DNA of 64,000 bases, taken from the NCBI GenBank assembly GCA_021234155.1, contig JAJEKV010000045.1, positions 228,315 to 292,314 on the forward strand, in the 5' to 3' direction. The DNA is from Isoetes taiwanensis (Eukaryota; Streptophyta; Lycopodiopsida; Isoetales; Isoetaceae). The notes under the pieces are model-generated. The model saw only the letters and a program-made list of their open reading frames with translations. It had not been told where the DNA came from and made no database searches. Below are positions 22,300-33,440 of this stretch, one piece after another; the stretch's first letter is position 1, and each line of letters opens with the position of its first letter. Both the position numbers and the translations under genes were made by a program.

Positions 22300-23600
22300 C
22301 CCTCCCATAGGTAACACCGGCATCTTGAATAATTAACTTTGAGAGTCATATAGTTCTCATGGCTAATTTTCACCTTAATTTCCTCCATTTGGAGTTAATA
22401 GCTTTAGAAATGCAGATAGTGGGGAAGTTCGCTTGAGGAATATTGATATCTATGATTTCCCTAAATCCTCGCTAAGGCCTTAAGGTGAGAAGTGGTCCTA
22501 AAAACCGGGGAAGGTTCGGGAATGAAACCCAAGTGGTGGTAGCTATACATTCTTGCTTGTCGTGAACAAAGTTGGGACTCCATTTCATGATATAAAATGG
22601 CTGGTAATTGACTTGATCAATCTTTCTTTTAAGAATTTGGCCCACGTGCACATCTTATCCCTACAAACTATTTGAAAGTTCTCGTTGTCTATCTTGAGAA
22701 TAGACATAATAGGAATGTTCTCGAGACTTAGTGACCCACATCTTGACATCACCGATAGGCAAACTCCTCCTAGGAAAGTGAACAAAAAGCCCCTCTTGGA
22801 GAAATTATCATAGGTCGAAAGCGATCCAAGATGGATTGAAGGTCAATATAGTCTTTTTTAATTCCATCTTTTCTCGACAAATGTCCCTCGTTTTGTCTTT
22901 AGCAAGATCGACATGCATTCATTTTTAATAAAGCACTTTTGTAAGTAATGTGAGGGATCATACCTTTTTGCCGAGTCACTTTTGCCCATTACCGAATTGC
23001 TATGGATCTTGAGGTTCCCCACCTTGGTATCCGTGGTTATTGAGCCCGGTTTCCTTGATCATCTCGGCAGCTCGACACCCACATGTCTCCACACCTCGCA
23101 GGATTAAAAAATCCGCTATCCCCGACATCGCATTCCTTTAGCCCTTCCTTTCTCGACGAAGCTGATAGGTTTCAAGGAGTTGGTAATATTTTCCAAGAAT
23201 TCAGTGTTATTTGGGAGAGAAGCTTTGAATTGGCGCCGTGCCATTCTATAACGTGATCTTCAAAGCCTCTTCCCATCGCTTGATAAGTTTTACGCTTGCC
23301 TTGGAAGTCCGGGGCTTTAAACTGGCCGAGCTTGACCGCTATCATCTTTGCTTTGCTAAGTAACTCGCCCATTGATTTTCTCAAGATGTTATTTTTAGAT
23401 CGCAGCTAGCCATCCTTTGTGTGCCCCTCGCTTGACAAGAATCAATTTGTACAAAGAATGATCCACAAATTTTGGGCGATTTCCAAGATGTTCCACACCC
23501 GCCTCGGCCACTTGCCCTCCCTCAACAGAATCTTTTTCAATTCCCTCATATCTTTCCATTCCGCAACAACCCGCCCATCTTCCCCAGATTCCCATGCATA
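22300..23600 (-). pseudogene. L1 ORF1-like region
   Basis: The minus strand near 22700-22520 reads FYIMKWSPNFVHDKQE then WVSFPNLP in one frame. This matches the W.p.F....W(V/I).(L/F)p.LP signature of DUF4283, the usual ORF1 domain of plant LINEs. At 23150-23050 a Cys-rich stretch may be a broken CCHC knuckle (not certain). 23595-23172 is Lys/Glu-rich. All are frame-broken. The 5' end of the element lies somewhere between 23400 and 23750. Confidence 0.55.
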
Positions 23601-23810
23601 CCGCTGCAGCCTTTTGTTGATCTTTTATTATGTTGAAGGCTATTACATGAACAATATCTTATATTATGACAAGAGGTTAATTATCTTATATCATATATAA
23701 TTGTAATCCTCGGAGTTTCATTTAAGTTGATTAAAGCGCTTGCATAACTCTTGGCCGGAGGCACAACTTACAACTTGCTAATACAAAGGCATCTAATCCA
23801 AAAAGGGCCG

Positions 23811-23910
23811 AATGGGCGATGGGCTTATGGGGGCTTATGGGCGATGGGCTTATGGCTTAATGGGCGATGGGCTGAATGGGCTTATGGGTGCGAATGGGCG
23901 ATGGGCGATG
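23811..23910. repeat. GGGCTTATGGGCGAT minisatellite
   Basis: About six irregular units built from GGGCTTAT and GGGCGAT(G) in one direction. The overlapping 65- and 78-codon frames rich in Gly, Trp and Met are the repeat read as protein. Confidence 0.85.
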
Positions 23911-24512
23911 AATGCCACCAGGAAATGCGTGTCACCAGGTATTTTTGATCTTTCTAGTTATCTTCTTGGTAACTTAGCTTGCAAACGGTTTCTATTCTGG
24001 CCGGAGGTCCTATCAGAAATGTGTAAAGAAGAGAGACATGGTTTGTAGAAAAAGGAAGGGGGATATGGGCACGAGCTAGAAAGGTAGAAAGATGAATTAG
24101 CATTCATACTTATTGTATCTTTGACGGAGGCATAGTACATGTTTCGATCAAATTGGATTCTTAGGTATAAAATATATATATATGCCGGAGAACCGCAAAG
24201 CGATGCAGTATTATTTGTACACCATCTGAGGAATATCATAGGAAGAAGTAAGCAAAGCACGGCGATTGCCATGCTGAGGCCTCCCATCTAACAAAAACAA
24301 TAAAATTTGGATATGCACGGCGAGATACTAACAGAAATAATAGGAAATAGGTGGGGATACGAGTTCGTCTGTAACAGAAAACATAGGTAGATTAGACACC
24401 ATAATGAATTGGCGAATTGGTAACACGGAACAGCAAAACAACGCCGGGGGGAAGGTGCACAAGAAAGAGCAAAAGATGAAACGAAATGATCCAGATACGC
24501 ATGTATGGAAAG
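23911..24512. other. no gene recognised
   Basis: Spacer before the tandemly duplicated LINE segment. Minus-strand frames here are Cys/Ser/Leu-rich chance frames. It is not shared with the sequence upstream of the second copy. Confidence 0.4.
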
Positions 24513-24897
24513 GATTTGAAATAACGAAATTGAGACCATCAAGAAAAAATTCCGCTATGTAGACGATGGTGGTATGGTAGAGCATCCACGACGACGGGAA
24601 ACCATGTGGACAAACATGAGAGTGGCTAATTGGAGAACGTTAATTTCAGCATTAAATAGATGAAGGGTACCGATAATTAAAGAGGGGCAAAAAAGATAGC
24701 CGTTAAGGACTATACTTACAAGCCTACTTAAAAAGGCAGGTGGTAACGACCGGCACAAAATATCTAAGCAGAGAATACGCCGATTAACTACAATCAATAA
24801 TTAATAAATGATGGCGGCCTTCGGACATGACAGATAGAGACAAGACGAAACAAATGAAACGCTGAAAATGAAAGGAAACCCTAAAATCGCTTCAACA

Positions 24898-24905
24898 TAT
24901 AAATA
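24898..24905 (+). promoter_or_regulatory. TATA box, copy A
   Basis: TATAAATA followed by GCC, with a pyrimidine-rich TTCTCGTTTTCTAGGG block about 25-35 bp downstream, a plausible initiation region. A candidate ATG (ATGGACAAGGG) follows at about 25008. The identical arrangement is in copy B. Confidence 0.5.
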
Positions 24906-25007
24906 GCCGAAAGTACCTTCTCGTTTTCTAGGGTTCCAATTCAGTTCACAAGAAGAAGCTACTGAAGGAGACGAGAATCCCGCAAAAACAAAGGCGAACC
25001 GAATAGG

Positions 25008-25640
25008 ATGGACAAGGGAAAGAGAGCTACTGGAGGTGCATGAGGGGGCAGATCAGGCAGTAAGGAAGAGAATCCGAGGTAACCCAGGAAATCTCACGGT
25101 GCCATACAATCCAGAGTTAGAAGACCTCAATCCCTCGGTGCATCCGGGCGAGGCGCATCGCTTGTGCTTAGAGAAAGGTCTTACTTTTGTTTAAATTGTG
25201 GCCGGGTACATTGTCTATTCTGCAATAGGATTCACCACGCTCAGGGGATGAAAGATCATGGATACAAACCGAGCCTCGTTAGATTATCTCGAGTCCTAGC
25301 TGATCGAAATGACATGTTGAGAAGGCGGACAAGGAAAGGGTAATATCTTTGCTTGTGTGCCAAAATGCGCTGCGACGATCCGTAAATCAGAAAGTTACAA
25401 GCATGATTTAGTGATAGGTGACTTCGGAAGATATGTGTGCATGAACCGTGAAAAGAACCCACGGAGTATACGTTCGCATTGTTAGCCGTAAACTCGTAAA
25501 AAATACGTAGGATGGAGAAACATCACGAGAAAAGGAAGAATCAAGAAAGGCTTGAGGGCTTAAAGCCCCAAATAAGATTTGCGTATAAGGCGGAAAGATA
25601 ATACCGAAAGCAACGGGAGGGGCGCTCGATCCGCCCTCGC
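25008..25640 (+). pseudogene. zinc-knuckle-containing frame, copy A
   Basis: From ATGGACAAGGGAAAGAGAG the plus strand encodes MDKGKRATGGA, then stops; coding sense resumes in other frames. Around 25180-25265 it reads CLNCGRVHCLFCNRIHHAQG, with C-x2-C-x3-HC-x2-C spacing that is a variant of a gag-type zinc knuckle. The strand then becomes Arg/Lys-rich. This may be the first ORF of the LINE, or gag-like sequence of another element carried in its 5' part. I cannot assign it further. Confidence 0.5.
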
Positions 25641-25957
25641 TCCGCATCGCACCTGATAAATTTTTGTGATCTAATGGTGGTGTGCTATATGCCTTGTTTC
25701 AATCGCCTCGCATTACTTATGTCTTTGTTTTACTTTTTAAGTTTTCGCTTTTTCTTGTTTTAGTGATAAGTCCTAGCCCAATTTTGATCATATGGCGCTA
25801 GAACTTTAACATCATCATATTACCATCTATGATTTGCAAAAATCCTGAATTTTTGCCTCGCTTGAAATGGATCCTAAGTAGGAAATGTAAAAGTGTAATC
25901 GACAAAATGGAATAGAACACCGGAAGTTCTTCTCTACGCCAAAGTGATCTTTGCATT
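25641..25957. other. untranslated-like spacer, copy A
   Basis: AT-rich DNA after the zinc-knuckle frame, nearly unchanged in copy B. No coding signal is supported. Confidence 0.35.
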
Positions 25958-25995
25958 TTTTGTTGTTTGTTTGTTGTTTGTTTGTTGTTTGTTTG
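25958..25995. repeat. (GTTTGTTT) microsatellite, copy A
   Basis: TTTGTTGTTTG units in tandem; the same tract recurs at 30299-30332. Confidence 0.9.
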
Positions 25996-26364
25996 AATAG
26001 TTAAACAGCAGCAACTTTTAGACGAACACAATATAGGGAAACACAGTAAAAAGCAGTAGACAGGAAAACGCAGGAGACATCCAGAGAATACAAATGATAT
26101 AATTAACTACAAAGTAACAAGGAGGACCAAGCAAAAGGATCAAGACAACGCACAACGGGGAAAAAAACAACAAGGAAAAAAGGTGGCGGACAATAATGGC
26201 CCGAGGCTAGACCACAATAGAGGTAAGGCCACACAAGTACACATGCTTGAACAAAGATGCTGAAGTTAGGATATTCGCAAAACAACGTAAAAAAAGGAAC
26301 GGGACCCAGAGATATATAGTAAATGTTCGGGACTAAAAGTGTATTGTAAAAGTTGGCGGATCGT

Positions 26365-26830
26365 GAGAGATTCAACCTCCGCCGCACACCAAGATAGCGA
26401 GAGCCAGACTCCACCAACCGGGTTAAGTGTACCAATGTAAATTCCAAAAGACATGAGTAATGGAAGATCGCGAAGATCCAAAGAGTAAAAAGGCGACGGA
26501 ATAAGATACGGGACGCAGAGGCTCACCTCCACGCGCACACCGTGATAGCGAGGGCTAGACCCACCAACCGTAAAACCGACCACTATAAACTCGACTAAAT
26601 CAGAAACCGCAAAAAAGGCGTAAAAGCACTTTATGAGACCTAAAAGAGTATAAAGAGGACGGAAAAGTTACTGACGTAGAGGACTCCACTCCGCCAGACA
26701 CCGTGATAGCGAGGGCCAAAAGAACCCGGCCAACCGGTATCCGACCACTATACACTCAAAATACGTGGAAGGAGAACAAAAAATACAATTAAAAAGGACG
26801 GACTTTGATACACCTGACAAGGTATATGGG
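26365..26830. repeat. ~155-bp tandem subrepeats, copy A
   Basis: Three diverged units share CACACC-TGATAGCGAG-GC, then CCACCAAC and a short ACTATA-type block. The GATAGCG landmark recurs at 26393, 26544 and about 26705. They lie upstream of the ORF1-like region, as promoter monomers do in some LINEs; the promoter role is inference. Minus-strand frames across this part are low-confidence shadows. Confidence 0.75.
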
Positions 26831-27124
26831 CCAAGGGAATTCAGGCTCTCAACTAACTCCTCGAATACGACTAAGGACATAAAGACAACTACCTAATCCC
26901 ATAACATGGAAGGAGGAGATCACTCATAGCTTAAATCTTCATAGAGAGACACCCGAGGGATCAAACGAAAAATAAATGATGGGGCGTAAATAATTAAGGG
27001 TAGCCATCATTAATATTTCAATTCAAAAAATGGGATTAACGGCGATAATTTTTGAATTCTTGAATTAGAGGATCGCTCAAGAACAAGAATATATAGACTC
27101 AACATAGTAAGGATACCAACCCCT

Positions 27125-28330
27125 CCCACGGATTTGGTAGCGGCGTTTCAGCACAAAGAAGAATCCACAAAGACTCGCAAGAAACTCAAGAGCAATGGCG
27201 GAAAGCAGCAGCCTCCCCAAAGAAAAGGAAAGCGTAGTAAATGGCAAGGGTACCAAAAGAGTCGGCAAGACCTCCAAGATTTTCTCGCCAGATGGATAAG
27301 CACTGGAGTCCGTGATCCTCGTGATGGATGCCCTTAACACACTAGCGAAACGCCAACCGTAATACGCAGAGCCATCTCCAACATGGACGGAGGATAGAAG
27401 GGGTGAAAAGACAAGCGAGGAGATGCAAATACAGATGAACTAAATTGAGGAGGAAAAAGCCAAGATCCGAAAAGGTTGGTTGAATTAGAAAAAGGAAATG
27501 TTGAATTGGATGCATGGGAATCATTTGATAGAATAAAACCGCATATCATGGAGTATGAGGAGCGTAATAGGATTAAGCATGACATTAGGGTCGATAGGGT
27601 AGCAGAGAAACCTAACGAGGACACATATCGAAGTTACCGCAGAAGTGATGGAGACGGTGTTCAAGGAGCACGGAGTGTCATTGTCAAAGCAAGACGATCG
27701 TGACAATGGAGAGGGCGGGCGATATATAAACCCGACTCGTGAGACCGACACCCAAAGAGAGAATATCTGCGACTCGGGTCCGTGACCGAGAAATGGGATC
27801 ATAGACTTCAGAAGCTCTAACAATCATGCAAACGACAAGGACCGCGACAGGAACTAGCCAAAGCAAGGGAACTAAATCGTGCAGGAATACAAAAAGGGTC
27901 AAGAATGGCAAGGTGTTCCCCGCACAAAAGGACACGGAATTTGCGTGGCCGTGGACAAGGACAATGAGGGATATCGGAACCGTGGAAGGAGACCGATGTG
28001 GGGAAGGAGAACATCAACCCGTGAATGATACCAACAAAAGGGCGTGAAAAACAGACATCGAGGGAATAAGAATAAAGAATAGCTCTCGAGGCGCAGCCAT
28101 CACAAAGGAGGAAGAAACGAAAAAGGGAAGGGCGAACCGAGGTCCCCGGCGCGAGCTGGGTACAACCCCAGCAGCAAGGACCAGGGGGCGACCGAGAAGG
28201 ATGGTGAACGAGGCAGAACAAATAGAAACCCCGAGAGGGCAACCGCGAGGGAGGAGACGCTAAAGATATGGTAATCGAATGCAGACCGGTATCCGTGGGA
28301 CCACACGGAGAGAGGCTGGAGGAGCGATAG
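27125..28330 (+). pseudogene. LINE ORF1-like basic/coiled-coil region, copy A
   Basis: Plus-strand frames read Lys/Gln/Arg-rich sequence (KTRKKLKSNGG, 27150-27220). A charged helical stretch follows (KAKIRKRLVELEKGNVELD, 27460-27520), then Arg-rich sequence near 27880-28140 (RNTKRVKNGKVF; RTREFAWPW). Basic plus coiled-coil composition before an endonuclease is typical of LINE ORF1 products that bind RNA. The frame breaks several times. No RRM or zinc knuckle is evident. Confidence 0.5.
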
Positions 28331-28822
28331 CGCTGACATAATATGCCTAGTAGAAACATGGGAACACAACATAAAGAGGTGCCGGAGGAGGAGGGCTACC
28401 AGCCTATTCACCCGTTGGAAAGATAAGAACTTCAAAGTAGGAAGAGGGAGTGCAGGCCTAGCCTGTTATGTCAAGGAGAATGTAGCAAATGGTACATGTA
28501 TTTTACACTCAGATGTCAATAAAAGATACATGGTATTGCAAAATAAAAAAGATCTAATACTGATCATAGCATATTACCCACCGAGTAGTGACAAACTAGA
28601 ACTGTTAGAATTGGGGAAAACCATGATGAAATGGAAGGAACAGGGACCAATGATACTAATAGGAGATCTAAATGCCGAACAGGTCGAGCAAGTTTAATAT
28701 ACAAGTATAGATGAAACAAATGGACAATGGACCGAAACGGCAAGATCAAAAGAATGGAATAGACGAACGGAGGACAAAGGCGCAGATCAATGCTAAGGGG
28801 AACCATCGCCGAGGTATGCACG
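28300..28822 (+). pseudogene. LINE endonuclease, N-terminal part, copy A
   Basis: EEP endonuclease: DIICLVETWEH carrying the catalytic Glu (about 28336-28368), then GSAGLACYVKENVANG, LIIAYYPPSSDKLELLE and PMILIGDLNA (GD-N motif at about 28660-28680). Copy A breaks off about 150 bp later at the duplication junction, so it lacks the rest of the endonuclease and all RT. Confidence 0.85.
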
Positions 28823-29229
28823 CAACTACTGTGGGAAAGGATTTGAAATAACTAAATTGGAGACCATCGAAGAAAAATTCCCGCTATGTAGACGCATGGT
28901 GGTATGGTAGAGCATCCACGACGACGGGGCGTAACCATGTGGACAAACATGAGAGTGGCTAATTGGAGAACGTTAATTTCAGCATTAAATAGATGAAGGG
29001 TAACGATAATTAAAGAGGGGCAAAAAAGATAGCCAAGTATGACTATACTTACAAGCCTACCTAAAAAGGCGCGTGGTACGATTCGGCACAAAATATCTAC
29101 AGAGAATACGCCGCATTAACTACAATCAATACTTAATAAATGATGGCGGCCTTCTGACATGACAGATAGAGACAAGACGTAACAAATGAAACGCTGAAAA
29201 AATGAAAGGAAACCCTAAAATCGCCAACA

Positions 29230-29237
29230 TATAAATA
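29230..29237 (+). promoter_or_regulatory. TATA box, copy B
   Basis: TATAAATA in the same context as at 24898, with the conserved downstream CTAGGGTTCC block. Confidence 0.5.
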
Positions 29238-29334
29238 GCCGAAAGTACCTTCGGGTTTTTCTAGGGTTCCAATTCAGTTCACAAGAAGAAGCTCGAAGGA
29301 GACGGAGAATCCCGCAAAACAAAGGCGATTTTAA

Positions 29335-29980
29335 TAGGATGGACAAGGGAAAGAGAGCTACCGGAGGTGCATGAGGGGGCAGATCAGCAAGAAGGAAGAG
29401 AACTGAGGTAACCCAGAAATCTCACGGTAGGCATACAATCCAGAAGTTAGAAGACCTCAATCCTCGTGCATCCAAGGAAGCGCATCGCTTGTGCTTAGAG
29501 AAAGGTCTTACTTTTGTTTAAATTGTGGCCGGCACATTGTCTATTCCGCAATAGGATTCACCACGCCGTGGGATGAAAGATCATGGATACAAACCGAGCC
29601 CCGTTAGGATTATCTCGAGTCCTAGCTGATCGAAATGACACAAAGCTGAGAAGGCGGACAAGGAAAGGGTAATATCTTGCTTCCGTGTGCCGCAAATGCG
29701 CCGACGATCCGTAAATCAGAAAGTTACAAGCATGATTTAGTGATAGGTGACTTCGAAGATATGTGTGCACCGCCGCGGAAAAGAACCCATCGGAGTATAT
29801 ACGCCGGGCATTGTTAGCCGTAAACTCGTAAAAAATACGTATGATGGAGAAACATCAGCGGTGAAAAGGAAGAATCAAGAAAGCGCTTGAGGGCGAAAAG
29901 CCTGAAATAAGATTTGCGTATAGGCGGAAAGATAATACCGAAAGCAACGGGAGGGGCGCCGATCCGCCTGTTCGTGATCA
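29335..29980 (+). pseudogene. zinc-knuckle-containing frame, copy B
   Basis: Same frame start (ATGGACAAGGGAAAGAG) and same knuckle region as copy A. Here the knuckle reads NCGRHIVY or CGRTLSIPQ depending on frame, because of a short deletion after GGCCGG. The copies thus disagree inside the one recognisable domain. Confidence 0.45.
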
Positions 29981-30298
29981 AGAAATTGATAAATTTTTGT
30001 GATCTAATGGTGGTGTGCTATATGCCTTGTTTCAATCGCTCGCATTACTTATGTCTTTGTTTTACTTTTTAAGTTTTCGCTTTTTTTCTTGTTTTAGTGA
30101 TAAGTCCTAGCCCAATTTTGATCATATGGCGCTAGAACTTTAACATCATCATATTACCATCTATGATTTGCAAAAATCCTGAATTTTTGCCTCAGTTGGA
30201 AATGGATCCGGCAAGTAGGAAATGTAAAAGTGTACTGACAAATGGAATAGAACACCGGGAAGTTCTTCTCGGTCGCCAAAGTGATCTTTGCATTTTTT

Positions 30299-30332
30299 GT
30301 TGTTTGTTTGTTGTTTGTTTGTTGTTTGTTTG
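30299..30332. repeat. (GTTTGTTT) microsatellite, copy B
   Basis: Counterpart of 25958-25995. Confidence 0.9.
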
Positions 30333-30689
30333 AATAGTTAAACAGCAGCAACTTTTAGACGAACACAATATAGGGAAACACAGTAAAAAGCAGTAGACAG
30401 GAAAACGCAGGAGACATCCAGAGAATACAACAGATATACGACTACAAAGTAACAAGGAGGACCAAGCAAAAGGATCAAGACAACGCACAACGGGGAAAAA
30501 AACAACAAGGAAAAAAGGTGGCGGACAATAATGGCCCGAGGCTAGACCACAATAGAGAGGCGTCACACAAGTACACAGTTGAACAGTACAGTGAAGTTAG
30601 GATATTCGCAAAACAACGGCAAAAAGGAACGGGACCCAGAGATATATAGTAAATGTTCGGGACGAAAAGTGTACAGAAAAGTTGGCGGA

Positions 30690-31140
30690 TCAGAGAGATT
30701 CAACCTCCGGCCAAGACACCAAAGATAGCGAGAGCCGCACTCCACCAACTGGTTAAGTGTACCAATGTAAATTCCCAAAAGACATGAGTAATGGAAGATC
30801 GCAAGATCCAAAGAGTAAAAGGCGGACGGAATAAGATACGGGACAGAGAGGCTCAGCCTCCACCGTACACCAGGATAGCGAGGGCTAGACCCACCAACTG
30901 GTAAATCCGGACCACTATAAACTCGACAAATCGTAAAACCGCAAAAGTTGCGCGAAAAGCACTTTTGAGACTGAAAAGAGTATAAAGAGGACGGAAAAAG
31001 TTACGACGTAGAGAGGACCCACCTCTGCAGACACCGTGATAGCGAGGGGCCAAAAGAACCCGCCAACTGGTATCCGGACCACTATACACTCAAAATACAG
31101 GGAAGGAGAACAAAAATACAATTAAAAAGGACGGACTTTG
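30690..31140. repeat. ~155-bp tandem subrepeats, copy B
   Basis: Counterpart of 26365-26830; GATAGCG landmarks at 30724, 30874 and about 31038. Confidence 0.75.
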
Positions 31141-31449
31141 ATACACGGGACAAGGTATATGGGCCAAGGGAATTGCGGCCTCTCAACTAACTCCTCGGAA
31201 TACGACTAAGGACATAAAGACAACTACCTAATCCCATAACATGGAAGGAGGAGATCACTCATAGCTTAAATCTTCATAGAGAGACACCCGAGGGATCAAA
31301 ACTAAAAAATAAATGATGGGGCAGGAATAATTAAGGGTAGCTATCATTAATATTTCAATTCAAAAATGGGATTAACGGGCGATAATTTTGAATTCTTGAA
31401 TTAGAGGATCGCTCAAAGAAACAAGAATATATAGACTCAACATAGTAAG

Positions 31450-32640
31450 GATACCAACCCTCCCACGGATTTTGAAGGGCAAGCTGTGCACAAAAAGAAT
31501 CCACAAAGACTCGCAAGAAACTCAAGAGCAAACATGAAAGCAAAGCTAGCCTCAGCCAAAGAAAGGAAAGCAGAAATGGCAAGGGTACCAAAGAAGTCGG
31601 GCAAGACCTCCAAGATTTTCTCGCCGATGGATAAGCACCGGAGTCCGTGATCCTCAGATGGATGCCCTTAACACACTAGCGGAAACGCCAACCGTGAATA
31701 CGGTAGAGCCATCTCCAACATGGACGGAGGATAGAAGGGGTGGAAAAGACAAGCGCAGGAGATGCAAACAAGCAGATGAACTAAATTGAGGAGGAAAAAG
31801 CCAAGATCCGGAAAAGGTTGGTTGAATTAGAAAAAGGAAATGTTGAATTGGATGCATGGGAATCATTTGATAGAATAAAACCGCGATATCATGGAGTATG
31901 AGGAGCGTAATAGGATTAAGCATGACATTAGGGCTGATAGGGTAGCAGAGAAAACCTAACGAGGACACATATCGAAGTTATGCAGAAGTGATGGAGACGG
32001 TGTTCAAGGAGCACGGAGTGTCATTGTCAAAGCAAAGACGATCGTGACAATGGAGAGGGCGGGCGAGGCATATAAACCCGACTCTCGAGACCCGACACCA
32101 AAGAGAGAATATCGCGACGGGTCCGTGACCGAGAAATGGGATCATAGTTCAGAAGCTCTAACAATCATGCAACGACAAGGACCAGACAGGAACTAGCCAA
32201 AGCAAGGGAACTAAATCAAAGCAGGAATACAAAAGTGGGTCAAGAATGGCAAGGTGTTCCCGCACAAAAGGACACGGGAATTTGCGTGGCCGTGACAAGG
32301 ACGTATGAGGGATATCGGAACCGTGGAAGGAGACCGATGTGGGGAAGGAGAACATCAACCCGTGAATGATACCAACAAAAGGGCGTGAAAACAGACATCG
32401 AGGGAATAAGAATAAAGAATAGCTCTCGAGGCGCAGCCATCACAAAGGAGGAAGAAACGAAAAGGGGAAGGCGAAAACCGAGGTCCCCTCGAGCGGAGCG
32501 GGTACAACCCCAAACAAAGAAGGACCGGGGGCACCGAGAAGGATGGTGAACGGAAGTAACAAATAGAAACCCCGAGAGGGCAAACCGCGAGGGAGGAGAC
32601 GCTTTAAAGATATGGTAATCGAACTGAAGACCGGGTATCC
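31450..32640 (+). pseudogene. LINE ORF1-like basic/coiled-coil region, copy B
   Basis: Counterpart of 27125-28330. The charged helical stretch (about 31795-31870) is intact and identical over tens of bases, whereas flanking parts differ by 1-5-base indels, so frame continuity differs between copies. Confidence 0.5.
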
Positions 32641-33440
32641 GTGGGACGACGGAGAGAGGCTGGAGGGAGCGATAGCGTGAGACATAATATGCCTAGTAGA
32701 AACATGGGAACACAACATAAAGAGGTCACGGAGGAGGAGGGCTACCAGCTATTCACCGTTGGAAAGATAAGAACTTCAAAGTAGGAAGAGGGAGTGCAGT
32801 GCCTAGCCTCGTTATGTCAAGGAGAATGTAGCAAATGGTACATGTATTTTACACTCGTGATGTCAATAAAAGATACATGGTATTGCAAAATAAAAAGATC
32901 TAATAATCGATCATAGCATATTACCCAATCGAAAGTAGTGACAAACTAGAACTGTTAGAATTGGGGAAACCATGATGAAATGGAAGGAACAGTGGACCAA
33001 TGATACTAATAGGAGATCTAAATGCCGTAATCGTGTCGAGCAAGTTTAATATACAAGTATAGATGAAACAAATGGACAATGGACCTAAAAACGGCAAGAT
33101 CAAAAGAATGGAATAGACGAAACGGAGGACAAGGTGAGATCAATGCTAAGGGGGAACTATCGCCGAGGTATGCACGAACCATTGGGGCCATCATAGCCAA
33201 TGGGGTTCGTGAGATGGCCCGGGATCGGGGAATTCACAAGTCAACGCCATGGAGAAGTATAGTAGATTACGAATAATGAATGAACAAAACAGGTACAAGA
33301 TAGAAATTGTGACCCTAGAATGGCCAATTGGGAGGAGGGGAGAGTCACAGCCCATGCGGTTGACAATTACAAAGGGGGAACAACCAAGAATGAAGAACAA
33401 AGATGGATGTGGAGAGAGACGTGGGGAAAGCTGAAAATAC
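32640..33440 (+). pseudogene. LINE endonuclease, copy B, continuing past the duplication
   Basis: Repeats the copy A endonuclease blocks (ETWEH, KENVANGTCILHS, IGDLNA at about 33005-33035). It then continues into NGVREMARDRGIHKSTPWRSIVDYE (about 33195-33275), which matches the C-terminal S-I/V-DY block of LINE endonucleases. Frames shift between blocks. Confidence 0.8.

Larger units (their letters stand above)
17625..23600 (-). mobile_element. near-complete L1-type LINE, degenerate, minus strand
   Basis: On the minus strand: ORF1 region (23600-22300), endonuclease (21810-21211), RT (about 20720-19560), zf-RVT tail (18600-18400) and a 3' poly(A) seen as a T run at 17625-17639 on the plus strand. 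Order and spacing are those of plant L1 elements about 6 kb long. Numerous stops and frameshifts are present in each ORF. I could not find a convincing target-site duplication because the 5' boundary is uncertain. Confidence 0.85.
24513..28822 (+). repeat. tandem 4.3-kb duplication, copy A (LINE 5' half)
   Basis: Starts at GGAAAGGATTTGAAATAAC and ends at GAGGTATGCACG. The same sequence follows head to tail at 28836-33177 after a ~13-base junction. The copy contains, in order, a TATA box, a zinc-knuckle frame, a TTTG microsatellite, ~155-bp subrepeats, an ORF1-like region and the first part of a LINE endonuclease. Nearly all differences from copy B are short clustered indels. Confidence 0.95.
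28836..33177 (+). repeat. tandem 4.3-kb duplication, copy B
   Basis: Second copy of 24513-28822, same order and orientation. Unlike copy A, it continues without interruption into the remainder of the endonuclease and RT, so it is the copy that belongs to the element ending at 36148. Confidence 0.95.

Noticed and set aside
24288-32718. Long minus-strand Leu/Ser/Phe-rich frames
   Set aside because: They are antisense shadows of the plus-strand LINE and its A/G-rich leader, and indels between the two copies do not preserve them.
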